NCBI RefSeq assembly: GCF_947172395.1
Contig: NC_069087.1
Coordinates: 17,738,889-17,802,888 of the forward strand
DNA length: 64,000 nucleotides
Reading direction: 5' to 3'
Source of the DNA: Bicyclus anynana
Lineage: Eukaryota; Arthropoda; Insecta; Lepidoptera; Nymphalidae
The translations under genes were made by a program, and so were the position numbers. The notes below the pieces were generated by a model. The model was not told where the DNA came from, did not search any database, and saw only the letters and a list, made by a program, of their open reading frames with translations. Positions 11,636 through 26,600 of the stretch are shown one piece after another. Each line of letters starts with the position of its first letter. The first letter of the stretch is position 1.

Positions 11636-14600
11636 GTAAGTCTCCCTTTAATTTAGGGAAGGACCCTTTAGCTTCTATCGGAAAAGGGTCTGGAACGTGT
11701 TGTGCATGCTAAAACTAACTCAATCGTGTGTAACTTAAGTTTTTGGAATAAATGAAATAGCATTTAAGATTTCCTTACGCGTATTGAAATTCCAGAAAGC
11801 ATTCATGAGTAACGCCAGCGCATTTGTTAGTTGAATGTCACCAATTTATTCTAAAGTCCAATAAGTTACTTGAACAGTTAACCGGTTTTTAGGATATCTA
11901 AACTTAGCTTGCTAATGAAGTCTGCGAGTGTTTCGTATGAGATCTAAAATATATAACTACCCACTTAATAATGTTACACCATAACAACAATAGGAGCATC
12001 AATATAATTTGTTCCAATTACGTAAGGACCAAGAATCTTATGAAATGGGCACAATAAACATCTCGATTCAGGTGGACCATTGTTTTCGTTCTAAATTAAC
12101 AATGAATGGCGGTGTTTACAAATATTTGAAAGTACTCCTTTATCCCTACAAGATGGCACAGTTAGATGTAACTGGTTTCCCATAAGAGACACTATAATAC
12201 GTGTCCGAAATGCCAAAAGGCTACCGCCATATTAGCCAGCTATTAAGCTGTAGGTTTCTGAAAGGAAATGAACGATACGTGTCTCGGTTCCCACGTAGAA
12301 AGCACTTAACGGCACTAACGAGTTGTATCAAGTGTATTGACGCTTTTGTTTGGGCGGTCCGAGCTACGTATCGGTCAGTGTTGTCGCTGTACGTTGTTTG
12401 GTCGGTGCTGTAACACTGTTTGGTCTGGTCACAGTAGATATATATCTACTGTGGTCTGGTGGTGCGGGGAGCCGCCGCTGCGCTGCGCCGCGCACCGTTA
12501 TGTCCCCCTTGCACTCACCTTGACAAGGCCGCACAGAGATGCGAGTTTTTGCAAAGCCCGATAGCACATGACTTTCACCATTGAGATGCCTTTCTAAATG
12601 CTGAAGTGTTTCGAACTTATTTAGGCCCCGTATTGGTTATTAATTGAAGTTTCCTTTTTGAAATATCTGTATAAAACAAGTAGGTGTTGAGACTGTTGCG
12701 TTTGCGCAATCAGTTTGTGTAATTTAAATACCTACTCCTAATGCTGTTAGCAAAGGCTTACCTTAGACATTTTAAACGAAAACTTTGTCTCAATGCATTT
12801 GCAGAGTCAACTAGAATAGTTGTCTCGCACTTAGCACTTTAACTAAGCAGGTAAATTGACCTCTTTATTTGACCTTCCTAATGTGCAAACGCATTTGTTG
12901 TGCAATTCGTTTGCATATAAACTGTATATACCTAAACCTCTGGCTAAGCAAAAGTAGACCAATGTGTTTATCCAGGGAAAACATAAGTTTCTTAAAGTCT
13001 TCAAATATTTAATTTAGGTTTATTGATTGATCCTTCATTGATTTAATTATTCTGTCTCTATTGTGCGTTGCTTCCTTACTGTAAGATCTTGGTTAGCATT
13101 AGTTAGGTTAGGAATAGGTCTATTCTGGTTTTGCTAATCTCACACAATTGGCAGACGGGAAATTGCAGAGGTCAACACAATGATGTATAGAAACCAAATA
13201 TTGTATATTGTTGAAAAATCTATGAAATTTATTTCATGTTAGCGTTACCATCTTAGATTACATCGTCACCTTTAAGTTCCTACTAATATGTCTTTAAAAC
13301 AATAAAAATGTTCACAAGTCTATTTTTACTACATCTGTAATCATGTAAGAATTCATTAACGCATTCACAACAAAAAATGACAAATTATATGTATTTTGTG
13401 CCATTAAAAGCATTAGGTAGGTACGTAGGTTCCTTACTAGGTAGTGCCGCTTTTTTAGCTAATCCTAAGATGTAAACGCAAATTAAACCATTTTGAAATG
13501 TGCCAACATTCCTTGTTAGATAAGGCTAGCAGATAAGGTTAATTAATTTATATTGCCTAAAATTACACTCAGTTATTTGATCTTGATTCCTGACTACAAG
13601 ATTTTTCTATGATGTTTCTCTTTAGAAATATTTTGAGTTCTACAAAGAAAATGAAAGTTCCACAACCACCATTTAACTGCGTACAGTTTAAACTATTGTT
13701 GTAGCATTAAATTACAACTCGGTACTTATTATTGTGCCATCTTACTCAGAAAGTTCAATGTCAAGAGTTATTACTTAATTGTTCTCTACAATGTAACACA
13801 ACAAATGATTCTGCCACTTCCCACGAAAATAACAGCAACAACATGGTTACATGATACAGATCCGATAATAAATTCAAAGCCAACGTTTCACTTTGACATC
13901 CTCTATTGTAAATTCGAAATTCAGCTGCAAAGTAAAACTTAAAAATAAAAAAAGATGTGCATAAAATATATGTATAGCCAAAGCGCAAAGTAGGTGGGTA
14001 ATATCTAATCACCAATAGTCCTTTAGATATGATTGGAATTATAAAATTCTATAGCCTTTTATATACTAGTTTGGCTACCAAGCAATCTATCAAAATAAAT
14101 ATAAGTCGAGATCACTAAAATGCTATTTATAAATTACTTAATAACAAGGATGTTGATTGTTTGTTGGAGGCAATTGACTTGACTTCTATCTTTACAGGAG
14201 AATCTTCTATCTTTTGTAAATGATTATTATTTTAAAAGAACAACTACTACCAATCTTGTCAGAACTAACTGCAAAACTGGTAGTAGAATCAATACAAATA
14301 GACAAACTTGACGTTTCAAAAGTCAAGATTGTAAACTAAGCCTAAGTACTTTAAATTAATGAATTTGAATAAACTCTTCCTCGTATTGATGAGCGTGCAG
14401 TTTAATATTATATTTGTGATTCAAAATTAACTTCACTGTACGAGTATTTACGAGCATGTAAGAAATGTTCGCAGTAAACAATAAAACATGTTGATCGTCC
14501 AAAGTTTATGCGTCACAACGAAGTTACGAGATGTCAAAGTGTGCCAAGCTCCCACAGGCGGTAAAATTAAGAAACGTGCAATAAAAATTCATTTGTAATC

Positions 14601-17600
14601 GTAAAAGTATAAGAACGCCATCAATTTCTAAATGACTTCTTCGATTTTATAGCGCACGACCAACGATGGCATTTTTAAATCTTCCATTGTGATAAGTTAT
14701 AAAACTAAAGAGCGGTCGTTCTGTTCTTATTACAGTTTTGGGAGCAAATAACTAATATATCGAGGCTAAGAAACAAACTAAATTCTTAGTCAATATATCA
14801 AGCTCAATGTTAGTATATTGGCTAAGAAATTAGTCTTAGAAATTAGTAGACTAGACCTTTTTTGGTTTTTGCAACCTGTTTTAGGTACACCGACCAAAAG
14901 GCTCTAAATATAAATGTTGTTGTTGTTGTTGAGCCTATTGCAATACACATGGAAGCAAAACATGGAGGATAGAACTGCTAAGATAAAATAAGAACTACTC
15001 TCTGTAAGCCATAGAAGTCAACAAATTGGTACAAACATCATTAATTAAAGTCTTAAGGCATGTCACCATGCTTGTGTAGGCACGGAATGCGGATTTCCAT
15101 ACATTAATTGCAAATAATGGGCAATACTAACTGAACAGTTAATGCTGACGAGAAAGTTATAAAAGATACCGTTTTTAGTAATATAACCGATGCTTTTAAA
15201 ATGTGCACGTAAAAAGGCATTCACTTTCAATAGCAGTCTTTTAATTTTGAACTTTTTTCATACGACAAATCATTGCTCGTTAGGTGATAAAATATATATA
15301 CTTAATTAATATATACTTAATTGCCAAGTAACATGAGATAAAGGATTTCAAGCAATATAGTTTATTAAATTCTTGTGAAAATTGGTTGATTAGACAATAG
15401 CTATAAAAATTAAGAATACTTGAAATCTGGGTTGTATGCTAGAATGAAGTGCACCTTGATTCCAGGATATGTCTTTTTTATAGCAACGCATACGCAAGTC
15501 GTCAACGGAATGACATTTAGAAATGGCTCATATGATCTCGCTATGAAACTTAACTCACGGTAGCTTGCTAATGGATGCCCCAGTCACAGCTTTCTCGATT
15601 TGTTGTCACTTTTTAATCCATTTAACGGAAACAACGATCAAACGTCGTTTTTCTTTCTTAAAATCTTACAGACCTTAATCCACTTATAATTATTTTTTGT
15701 GTTAAATATAGTATATGTTCGTTTTGTTGCTGTCACATAGACATACTTACTAAAAAATCTATTGAAATCTTATTCATTGAAAATCGGTTCAGGACTTACG
15801 CTGCTAATGCTGACATTGCCTTTATACATGTACGTATTTAAGTATTTGTATGACACGTATTTTCAACCGAAAGAATTTAAGTACAAAGAGTACCTAACGT
15901 AAATTTAAAGTAAGATGAAATTTAAAAGGAAGCAGAAACTACAAGTTATGTCAAGGGTTTTTTATGTCTTCGAAAGTGCTGGTCGGCCATTTTTATTAGG
16001 TATTTTATTGTGTCTGTAGCGGAACGAACATCTGCGTGTCAAATTCCTCGATGCCATGTGCAGGCTACTGGTGGGAAGCGAACCGTGCCCCATGTGTTGA
16101 AAAAAACCTCATGTTGATTTGAAAAATGGAATAGTTGTGCGTAATGGTGTTAGAATTATAGTCATAGGAAAATAAACTCTATTAATATAGTAATATAAGT
16201 TGATTGAGATTGGAGTTTTGTTGATCCGGAAAAAAAAACAATTCCGATAATGACATCAAATAAATCAGAACAACTATGAATGTAGGCATAGAAATGTGTA
16301 TAAATGCATTAGCACGTTAGCCAAGACAAACGAGTACAAACTCGATAGGTTTACCTTGTTTTGTTTAGAAGTCCCTGCTTATAGTATCATAAATAATTGA
16401 ATTTGTGACCCAACATAAACTAAATCTAAACCTTAAGTTAAAGCTAATGAAGGTTATAAACACGCCTATATCGGCTAACAATGTATCTACGAAACATTAA
16501 TGTAAAATTTTATTTAAAAAACTTTGAACGTGTTAATAAGAAATGTTTTAATTGCAAATACTTGCGTACTAGAAACGCTTATTTAGAAGAATGTGCAAAA
16601 CCTACGATTAGCATTTCTGAGTATTTACTTGCTTACCTAGATAATATTTACTAGTGCCTAGACAAATTAATACATCAACTAATATTCTAAGTAATTCACA
16701 TTCAAATTCCCTCTTATTATATTTAGCCTCAAAAATGTCCAAGAAAATAATTAATGGATATTGTTGTAGTTTTATTTTAAAAGCATTTGTTGGTATGTTT
16801 TGTATATACATTTAATGCATAACAATAATAGAAAGACAACAAATTTGGAATCAAAAAAGCTCAAATTATGAGTACAATCAAAAACAAGAGAAATAAATAT
16901 GTTCTTAAAGTGAGGATAAAAAAATTACCAATCAAGTTGAGAACATCCTTTTTAGTTGGTTAAAATGAAATAGGACAAAGAAACTCTCAAACAGATTTAA
17001 ATAGATGGAGAATTAACAGAAAGGAAGGAACAGTTTGCGGTATGAAATCTCTATTATTTACCGGTATTGAATGGGTTCCCCGATAAGGAGTTTTTCGACA
17101 TGCCATTCGCCAGGGACCCAAACAGCTGACGGGGCAAAAAACCACCCCATCTATTGCTGCTCGTGTTATGGGGAACTTGTAAATATCATTGCACCCATAC
17201 AGTTTATAATGGAAATGGATGGCGATGCATAAACAAAGATATTCGTATGTTATAAAATATATGATATTTTTATTATTCTATCGTAAATTCTTGCATTTAA
17301 AATGACTGATTACTCTATGTTATGCCTCTACATATACGTCTATATTATCTAAAAATTTTCTTTTATTAACATCTTCAACACTAGAGGATCAAAGTGTATT
17401 TTTATGACAAACGCCAAAATTAAGCAGCTAACTTTAGAAAAGATTTAGCATACATAATGTTAATTTAATAATCACGCAATTAAAAAAAATGCGTAATGAT
17501 AATTTTATACCCACTATTCAACTATTTGTACAAGCAACATTGAGTTAGCGAGAAATAAAATATGATACATGATATCCCAACGGATATACCCGACGATACT

Positions 17601-20600
17601 GCACAATATCAATGAGAGATATCGAAATATAACACCCGTATGGGTGCGGATGCGAAAAAAAGGTTTCTGAATGATAAAATGACGTTTCCTGGATGATAAA
17701 TGAACGGGAGAAAGGATGTAGATTGCAGATCATCACATACATACACGTGCATCGCGCCACTCTAACAAAGTAATGTCATAGTTACTGTATGTACGACAGA
17801 ACCTAGAGTACCAAAAATTTGCCTCAAAGTGGGCCCTTTTTAACATAGTTACAGTTTTGTGCCAAAAATTTCCAAGTTAATTTAGAAAAGCCAAAAAGTA
17901 TTTGGATCTAGAAGTAACTAAAACTATATTACAAACGTATTTACATTGCCTAAAATTATTATGAATCCATGGTCAGATGGTGGATTTCATCATTTCTCTT
18001 AGGCTTTTCAGACATGTATAATTTGAATATAAAAACTTGTAAAACAAATTCCTTACAGTTTTAAGTAAAATTAAAATACCTACAAGATACTTTGCGATGT
18101 GCAATGTAGTAATTTCAAAAATTCTTGAAAAATAGCTGTTTTTAATAAAAACTTCAGATGGCCTTTTATCTTCCTTTATTATTCCGTCATTCCATCACAA
18201 AATGTTGACTGCTGCTGTTTTCATAACCAGATAATTTAAAATATCCTTATTAGATCGTGGAATGTACTTACAATGACTTCAGTATAAATACCGATAGTAA
18301 TGTTGTTGGAAACTGTTCTTCGTCAACTTAGGAGCAGATGTGCCAAATGTGGCAATCCAAAACTGACTTGAAAGGTCGAGTCTTTAAAAATTCGTGAATT
18401 CCACGCGGCACCTGCCGGGCAGCAGATGTTTGGTACCAATCGGAAACTTTTGAAGATTTAAAGTATGCGCACGCACCAAACAGCTGACGGTTCGATGAAA
18501 AAAGCCTACCTGAGTGGGTGTATAGAATGGAATGGGCCGACATGATTTTTAATATCGATCAGCTGATTTGAAGAGCAGCTGCTACTGCTACCTTTTCTCT
18601 AATATTATTTACTTTATGTATATTGTATTTCTTTTATTTGGTATGCTTGTAAAAAATACCAATATTCTTTATTCCTACCCAATCAAGAAAAAAGCCTGTG
18701 CCATAAGTGGGCCCCAAAATAGTCCAATGCATGACCTCTCAGTGTTTATTAAAATAGTATCCTTTGTGTTAATGTATAATTTTATTAGCGCTTCTAAAAT
18801 AATCAATTTAGATTTACTATTTAATTTCATAAATGGATTATCTCTTACATAATACGAATTTTCAATAAATGCGAGACAAAACACCCATTTATCAATTACC
18901 ATAATGTGTGTATTTATCTTATTTATTACTTATTGTCAAACATTTAATTTAGCGCCAATTATGATAACACAAATCAGTACTACTTTCTGCTTTAAATTGA
19001 ACATTCTTATTATTTTGAAAACTAAATTCCTTCTAATGGTATATCAACAAAATGTCAGTTTGAAAAGTAGAGTGGGTTAGCTCAACATAATAAAAATTGT
19101 AATGTATGTTTTTTGTTCATGTTAATGTAACGGCTATTGATAATGTAGCTGAAAAAATTACATCTGAAGTGGTTCAAAGGGCAGTACTTGAGAATTTATT
19201 TATAAAACGCCCAAACAAAGCGCGTCCCCTTTTCTTTGCGTCTGTTTTGTGTCGAACTCATGTTTATTGGTATATGTCTACCGTCGGGGCCCTTACTACT
19301 GAAAGTGCCTAACCTTTTGATATTTTATGCAGACCTATTTTTGTTTGCTTCCTTTAAAACCTATTGATCTAGTCATTAATCCTATAATACAAGATGTTGA
19401 GCAAATATTTGTAAATTAATGGTAATATAGAAATTTATCGGAAAAATATTTGATCAATTTACAAGTATCTAACTACTAATCAAATATCGATTATGATCCT
19501 AGCAATTTTACTTAAGTTGGTCTATTTAAAAGGTGACAGATACTGTATAAAATGTGATGATGAACTTCACTGAAATTTAAGGATTACTAGCATAGCAGTA
19601 TTCTTTTTTAAATTCAAAGTACTTTAAGTACCTAAGTACGATTATTTTTCAAACGTTTTCAAACAGTCATATGTGAATAAAATCACACCAAAAGTTTTGA
19701 AAGCAATTGAATTTAAACAACAAAAAATGTAAATTATTATAGAAGCAACATAATACATAATGGGTCATAAGTCAGCCAAGTCCAGTGAGCGTAACTTTTT
19801 GAAATACTCGTACCTACTATTAAATGTAATGGGACTTCAGCTCAAATTTTCAATCCAAATAAAACGGATAGATTCAGATTTTTTTTATTAAATCACTTTG
19901 ATCACACGAGATAAACGTAAAACGCAGTTAATACCGGCGAAGGGATAATACCTTTATTCGATCCATCACAAATCCATAATTACGACACAATAAATTACTG
20001 ACAGCGTATCATTTCGTATCCATCGTCTTCAACGACTCTTTGTATAAATCATTTAATAATAAACTCGGCTTGGTTATTAACTTAATACCAAAGGTATAAA
20101 AGAATTATTTGGTAATAACTAAACGACTCCTAAATCTTTAAATTCCTTTGTTACTTCTGTCTTAAATGGTTCATGTAATTTTGATGGTATGGCATCCGTA
20201 ATTGATCATATCATGATTACTTTTCGATCGACGCTAATAAGATCGCTTCTCACAAGAAGATATCATTTAGCTGTTAGCCGATTAATATGTCTGTTGCCTG
20301 TTCACTACCTACTTGACATACTTAGATAACTCGTTAGCCAGAGCGAAAGATCCGTATGTGTGGTTTCTTTATAAGTATATATGGATGAAATATATTTTTC
20401 ATTGCTCTTGCTTAAAATTTCAATATAGCGAACAAATGCGGAGGTTGAATAGCATTATTTTTTTCTATAGCCGTAACGCAATACAGCATTCTACCAAAAA
20501 GATAGCTCCTTTATTCTTACTCGTTTAACTTAAGTCGAGTTTTATTCATGGTTATTCTTCTTCTGAAGAAAACGTTTTTATTTTTTATAGGCTCGATGAT

Positions 20601-23600
20601 AACATGCAGTAATATTCAGTTTCTGTTTAGCTTCAAACTAAACCACCATATTTACCTTGTGTGTAATGGGTAATTGTTATTTATTTAATCTATCTCACAA
20701 CTACGAACTTACTGTGCTTTATCTATTTTTTTCACGTTCATCTTTGTTATCTTATATTATACCTACTGTACGTATATAAATGAAAACTGTTATGATCATC
20801 GTTTCTAGATTAATATACATCCAAACATACGAAAAACTGGTCTAATTAATGACCGAACGGTTCCCAACAATTTATTACCCTCGACCCTTGGTTCCTTAAT
20901 TAGTAATTTTGATGCTCAATTGACCGGATGCTCCACCATTTTGAGCCTCTATCGCGAACCGAATAATTCTACCGCACTGGACATCCGGTGTCCTTCGCAA
21001 CAAGATATTCAATCTAGGCAAGCAAAATAATACCATAAGAATCGAAACCAAAGACTCAAGTTACCCTGTGGTCACTAGAAGTAAACAACTGTACATTTGA
21101 CAGCATATAATCGCCTCAACAATGAATGAAACAGCGTTCAAATTTAAATGCATGTCACGATCCAAACATGTATAATTTAGCGTGGTTAGGTTTTCTGAAT
21201 CTGTGAGAAAGATTTTTTGTACCGTACACCAATTATTCAATTCCATTTACTTAGTACAGCGGCATAGATGTTTCTTGATTAAGTAATGTTAGTTGCTGGA
21301 AATCTTCATTTTGTTGATGGCTATTGTCACTGTCAAGGCAATTCGGTGCAATTTCACGGACAATGTAGTTCTCAGCGGGTACCTACTCATTATATTGTCG
21401 AAATGACTCAGTCGTTTAAGTCTTAAGTGCCGATTTGGAGACGCTATCATGATTAATGATGAGAATATTATTGTAGACGAATAGATACGCAACAAAAAAA
21501 GAAACGTTTATTACTAGCTAAACATTTTTGAAGTTAATCACAACTCCAAATTATAAATGTCAAAGTTGGTATTTATCTTGCATTCAGTTAAGAGTCGATT
21601 TTCAAGTTAGACCTGATGGTTTTATAAGAACCTTGTAAGTAACCTTCTAATCTCTCTAACGATGCTTTTCATAATCTTCTTAGCACTATACATCATGATT
21701 GTTTCTAAAGGAATCTATTTTAAAATACACTTATTCAGTGTTAAAAGGGATTAAACATCAGCATGATTATGGTTTGGTTATCGGGATTTATTGAAATTGC
21801 CGTCGATAGTATCAAAGTAGCTTGGCCCACAGGAACGCGCACCGAATATTTCACGTCAAGCCCAGTTTCGCGTTAGTCATTAACGATACGCAGGTTGTGA
21901 GAGAATACGCCGGGTTTAGTCACCGTTTTGTAATGCGTACGCGATTCGCCTCTCAAAATTTATCTTGCAAACCTGAATGCTAATTTGTCCAAAACAAGCT
22001 TGAACTCGCCAATAGTGACGAAAGGTGCGTTTATTTTGATTATTTTAATAAAATTTGATGGTTAAAGTAATTTAAATAACAAGAAAAATCTAAATAACAG
22101 AAATCAAATGAAACTGAGATACTATAAATAACAGAAATAAATAATGTTCAAACTTTTATGCCTATTCCTTTACTATAATCTCTAGAAGCATTAAAATGTT
22201 GTTCATGCGATTTCCACAGACTGTTTAAACTAAGTCTTGACACATTCATAGGTGCCATAAGTAACACAATACACTCAAATTGCCTATGCACCATACGTAA
22301 GTTACTACTTAATTATTCAAGCATAAGCGTATACTTTTAGTATGAACCCATTACAGCTCAAACTCAATAGTTTCCTACCGTCCTTACTAACGACCGAAGC
22401 ATGATCTGACAAACTTTCAGCTTAAAGTAAATGACGGCCTAGCAATCACATGTTCTTCATAAACCACATTTTAATTAGAATTGAAATTAATTTCTATAAT
22501 ATTTTTTTGATTTGCAAACATTTATTAAGAAAGTCATCAATAACTTACTACCGGCATTTATTATAATATCTATGCATCTTTAAGTTTTAGATTGTTTTGT
22601 TTAGCTATCATTTATTTCGCCATCATTATCTTACGTATACGTAAATAAATCATAAAATCCATCTTTAACACAATAAGCGGTTGTAAGCTGCATAATAACA
22701 TCCGACATCCGTTGTTCAACCTTAATCGCTAAAAAAGTTGTCATTCGCGACGCCATTGTAATCAGCTATATCTGCATGCCCTTGACTTGATTTTGACGAC
22801 CTCTCTAACAATGTTATGCCGTCTCCGAGCTAAAGGTCACCAGTTCGATATCTGGTTTAGAAAGTGGGATCATAATGAGCTTTTTAAACTTAGAAATCAT
22901 GTCTGTGGCATTATTTTAATCTGCCAATTTTGCATTAAACTGTCAAATCATGTTATTACATTTTTTAAAACGCATTTTCCAATGACATACGTGATCAATA
23001 AATATATGTTGTTAGTGAGTGAAGTCTGAAAATTTATATTTGAGTAGCTAGCCTCTCTAAGCCTCTCTTTCTATTTAAAAAAGAGAGGAAACCTGTGCTG
23101 TGGAGGGTGATCATGGTTGAGTTTTTATTGCAAATGGCTGTAAGGGAATTGAGTTTCCAGTTTGATTGACAGAGAAACATTTTCAAAAAATATAAATAAT
23201 ATTTATATTTCATTCATATCATTACATCAAAACTAGGTTTGATTAAGTTTCACATCATATTTAGCCAAAAAAGGTTAAGTAAGAAATATTGCCTCAGGGA
23301 TATTTATATTGAATTTCGCAATAGCTGGCATCCCTCTAATAAGTGGTCAGATACTGTATTGTTATATTCCCACGGAGATTTGGAAGCGGAGGCCATTCCA
23401 AATTTAAAAATAAAAACGTAAGACGCATCCGTGCCTCAGGCGTAAAAGAACGGGCCGCATTAAAACCTCTTTCGCCAGATAGTCATTTGATTGCTGGTTA
23501 CTGTATCATTACTCTACATTATCTGTTATTCTACCAAATCGTAAGTACACTACGACGTGTTTGAGTAGCATGATTTATTATCATGTTTAGAGTTAGATGT

Positions 23601-26600
23601 TCATCTCTAAATTGTACCTGCCCACATGGTGTACTTCTGTTTTGAATAAGTGCAGTCATTTTATTCCTGCTTCTATTTTTAAAATTGGTGTGCTTTATTT
23701 TTTGTATAGACATTATTCGGATTATCTTGGCAAAGATCGTTAGCTATACAGCCTTAATGTACTTTCTGTTTTTAAGCGATCTTGTTATTCCAATAATAAT
23801 TTTTAAAAAGTCATGAATAAACTGAACTGAGACTGCAGCATCATTTGAAATCTGCAGGCTATCCATGCGTTTAATTAATGAAAAAGCTTTCGTGTTTAGG
23901 CTTAATGAATTCATGTCCATGGTTTAGAATTTTTAGAACTATTTCATCTGCTTTTCAAGTAAAATTCTTTTCGAGTTGTTATTGTCTTTGTTGATGATTA
24001 TTGACTTTTAGTCCTTATTGTTTATTATGCTATAATCGATAGTGTACAAGTATTGTATAATTTTACATCACTATTATAAACCTAGAGAGTATCATTCACA
24101 AAAACTATTACTGAGTATCTTGGACCTATTTATGGTATGTACCTACTAAAGTTACTAATTTCCTCTTATTTAACACTCCTTAAATATTTATGAACCGAAC
24201 TACCTTCAGTGGCACGAAAAACTTAATTAGCGACTGGAAACGGTAAAAACTTCAAATGTACGACAAACCTGTTGATTGGTTACCATATTAAGTAAAGTCA
24301 GGTCATCAAGGGGCTATGTAGGCGGCGGGTGCGGCATAACCTCGCATAGACAATGTTGGCTAATCCACCACACGGGGGCAGTATTGTATACGACTTCAGA
24401 CTTTGTGACTGTGTGAGAAATTAAAAAAAAAATGAATTATGTGGACTTTTTGTACGAGCTTCTTGAGGTTTGTAAATATTAACTTTTTGTTTTTATTTTG
24501 CATGACTATCTCAATTTATAAATATTTTCATTTTTTTTTTAATTTTTAATGATGCATATTAATTTTTAAGGGTCATTAGTATATGTACCGATTATGATAT
24601 TTATAATTTTATTTCATTTGTCTTACAAATTTTTTACATGTTTCATTATTTTAAGTTTACTTACAATATGTTATCAAAATCCGAATCTGTTTTTTTTAAA
24701 TTTTAAAACAAATTTTATCTGGTTCTATTACGTTATGAGTAAAAGTTACTTTAGTTAGTTATGTAATTACCATTCGTTGTTTCCCCCTTTAAAAACAACG
24801 TCAACGGGCTACCCCATTAAAAGCTGTCTAATTACTTATGAGCGAGTTCTGTTGTGGGGTTCCTAGAAGGCGTTAGATGTCAAAGGCCGTGGGAACTTGG
24901 CTGCAACCATGTTCTTCGTGGTCGCATCAACTTTTTAAAATTAAATTGTATTTGCTTTTCATTTATCATTTTCCTTATCATTTTCATTAGTGTCAACACG
25001 CCTCTAGATGTTTTCTCTTCCTTTTCTCTTTCCTCTCTTGGCATAGTTATTTTCCGGAGCATTTACATTGACCCAACATAGATCTATAATTTGCTTATCT
25101 AACGTGCTTAGCAATAGGACAAACAGTAGCTAAAGCCATAACCAAATTCTATCATCTAGCAGGATTTTATCTTTATAGTTAGATACCTTATAAAGAAACT
25201 TGGTTTGTAAAAAACATGGTTTATCGTTAATTAATATTAATGTATGTCGTGTGTATGACATACAAAAATTTACTTATTTAGTAATTTTGTAGAAAGCACA
25301 TTCGAAAAAGGGTTAATGTTATCGATTTTGTTGGAACACAATGGGGCATGTTTAGACATGTCAGAATAAAACCTGTCCTTATGGGCTACTTACCGGTCGC
25401 GTCCTAGAAACAGGTTACGTAGTGGTTGGGCTAAATTCATTATTGATTTTTTATTTATTAATAAATGAGATTTGCGAACATCTCCTGGGTATGCTCCAGG
25501 TTTGAAGTGAAACCGGCGTCGCAATGTTATTCATCTTGTTGGTTTTCAATGGAGAATAGCAAAATTGAATATGAAGCTTAGACCTGTTACGCTGCTTAAA
25601 TGCGGATTGGCGGGTGATGATTCTGTAACGATTTCTGATTGTAATGATAAAATCCGGGGCCAATGGGAACGTGCTCTCCAATGCACGAAGGTGTCACTTT
25701 GTCACTCAGAATTTATTTTAAAATAAGCGCAACATTTTGTAACCAAACTTAGGACTTGAACCTAAGAACTGGTGATCAGAATCTACAGTTTAACCACAGA
25801 ACCAACAGCTGTTATGAAACACAAATGATATTAAAGTAAATATAGTAAAGATAAAAGAATAGTTTATAAGATAACCGTTGAATGTATGTGGGTCAGGTAG
25901 GTATCGCAACATCTCTCAGCGACTGTTAGGATGTCTTACGCAAATCCAAGCAAAACCTATATGGTAAATGGTTATGTGGTTACTATTTTTTATTGAGTAT
26001 TTAGTAAATGCGGCTTTCTAAAGTAGCTGCCTTATTTTTAGTTAACACTTTTTGATCTTAATCTTCATGAATAACAGGATCTACGAGTAGGTACCTACTT
26101 AAAACTATTAAATAACATTTTAGTTAGGTTAGGTTAGTTAGACAACCTTAATTGAGTTAATTGAATAAAGTAGGTAGGTAATTCTCGTTATAAATTACAG
26201 ATTTATCATAACCGGATGGTTTACGTAATTTAATTGTTCACTTGTTTTATTTCAATTGAAATATAAAATAGAATTACTAAAAACCAGTCTGTTTTTTGAT
26301 ATCAGACTCAGAGCTTTTTTTTATTTTTTTATTACAAGTTAGCCCTTGACTACAATCTCACCTATGATGGTAAGTGATGATGCAATCTAACCGTGAAATT
26401 CATAGTCGTTCACAGGGAATCATTTAGCTGCTGAGTGTCGAATTTAACCTCTATTTGTTTGACAATTTGATACTCAGCGGGTGAATGATCCCCTGGGGGT
26501 GCCCCTACAACGTCTATGAATTTCCACTATTAGATGGAAGCGGGCTAACTTGTTAGAAGGAAGATGAAGATCCACAACCATTTTTTGGTTTTTACACCAC

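Noticed and set aside
26120..26140. TTAGG repeats suggesting a telomere
   Set aside because: Only two or three units here, and short pairs elsewhere (13103, 45932, 60978); far too short for a telomeric array.
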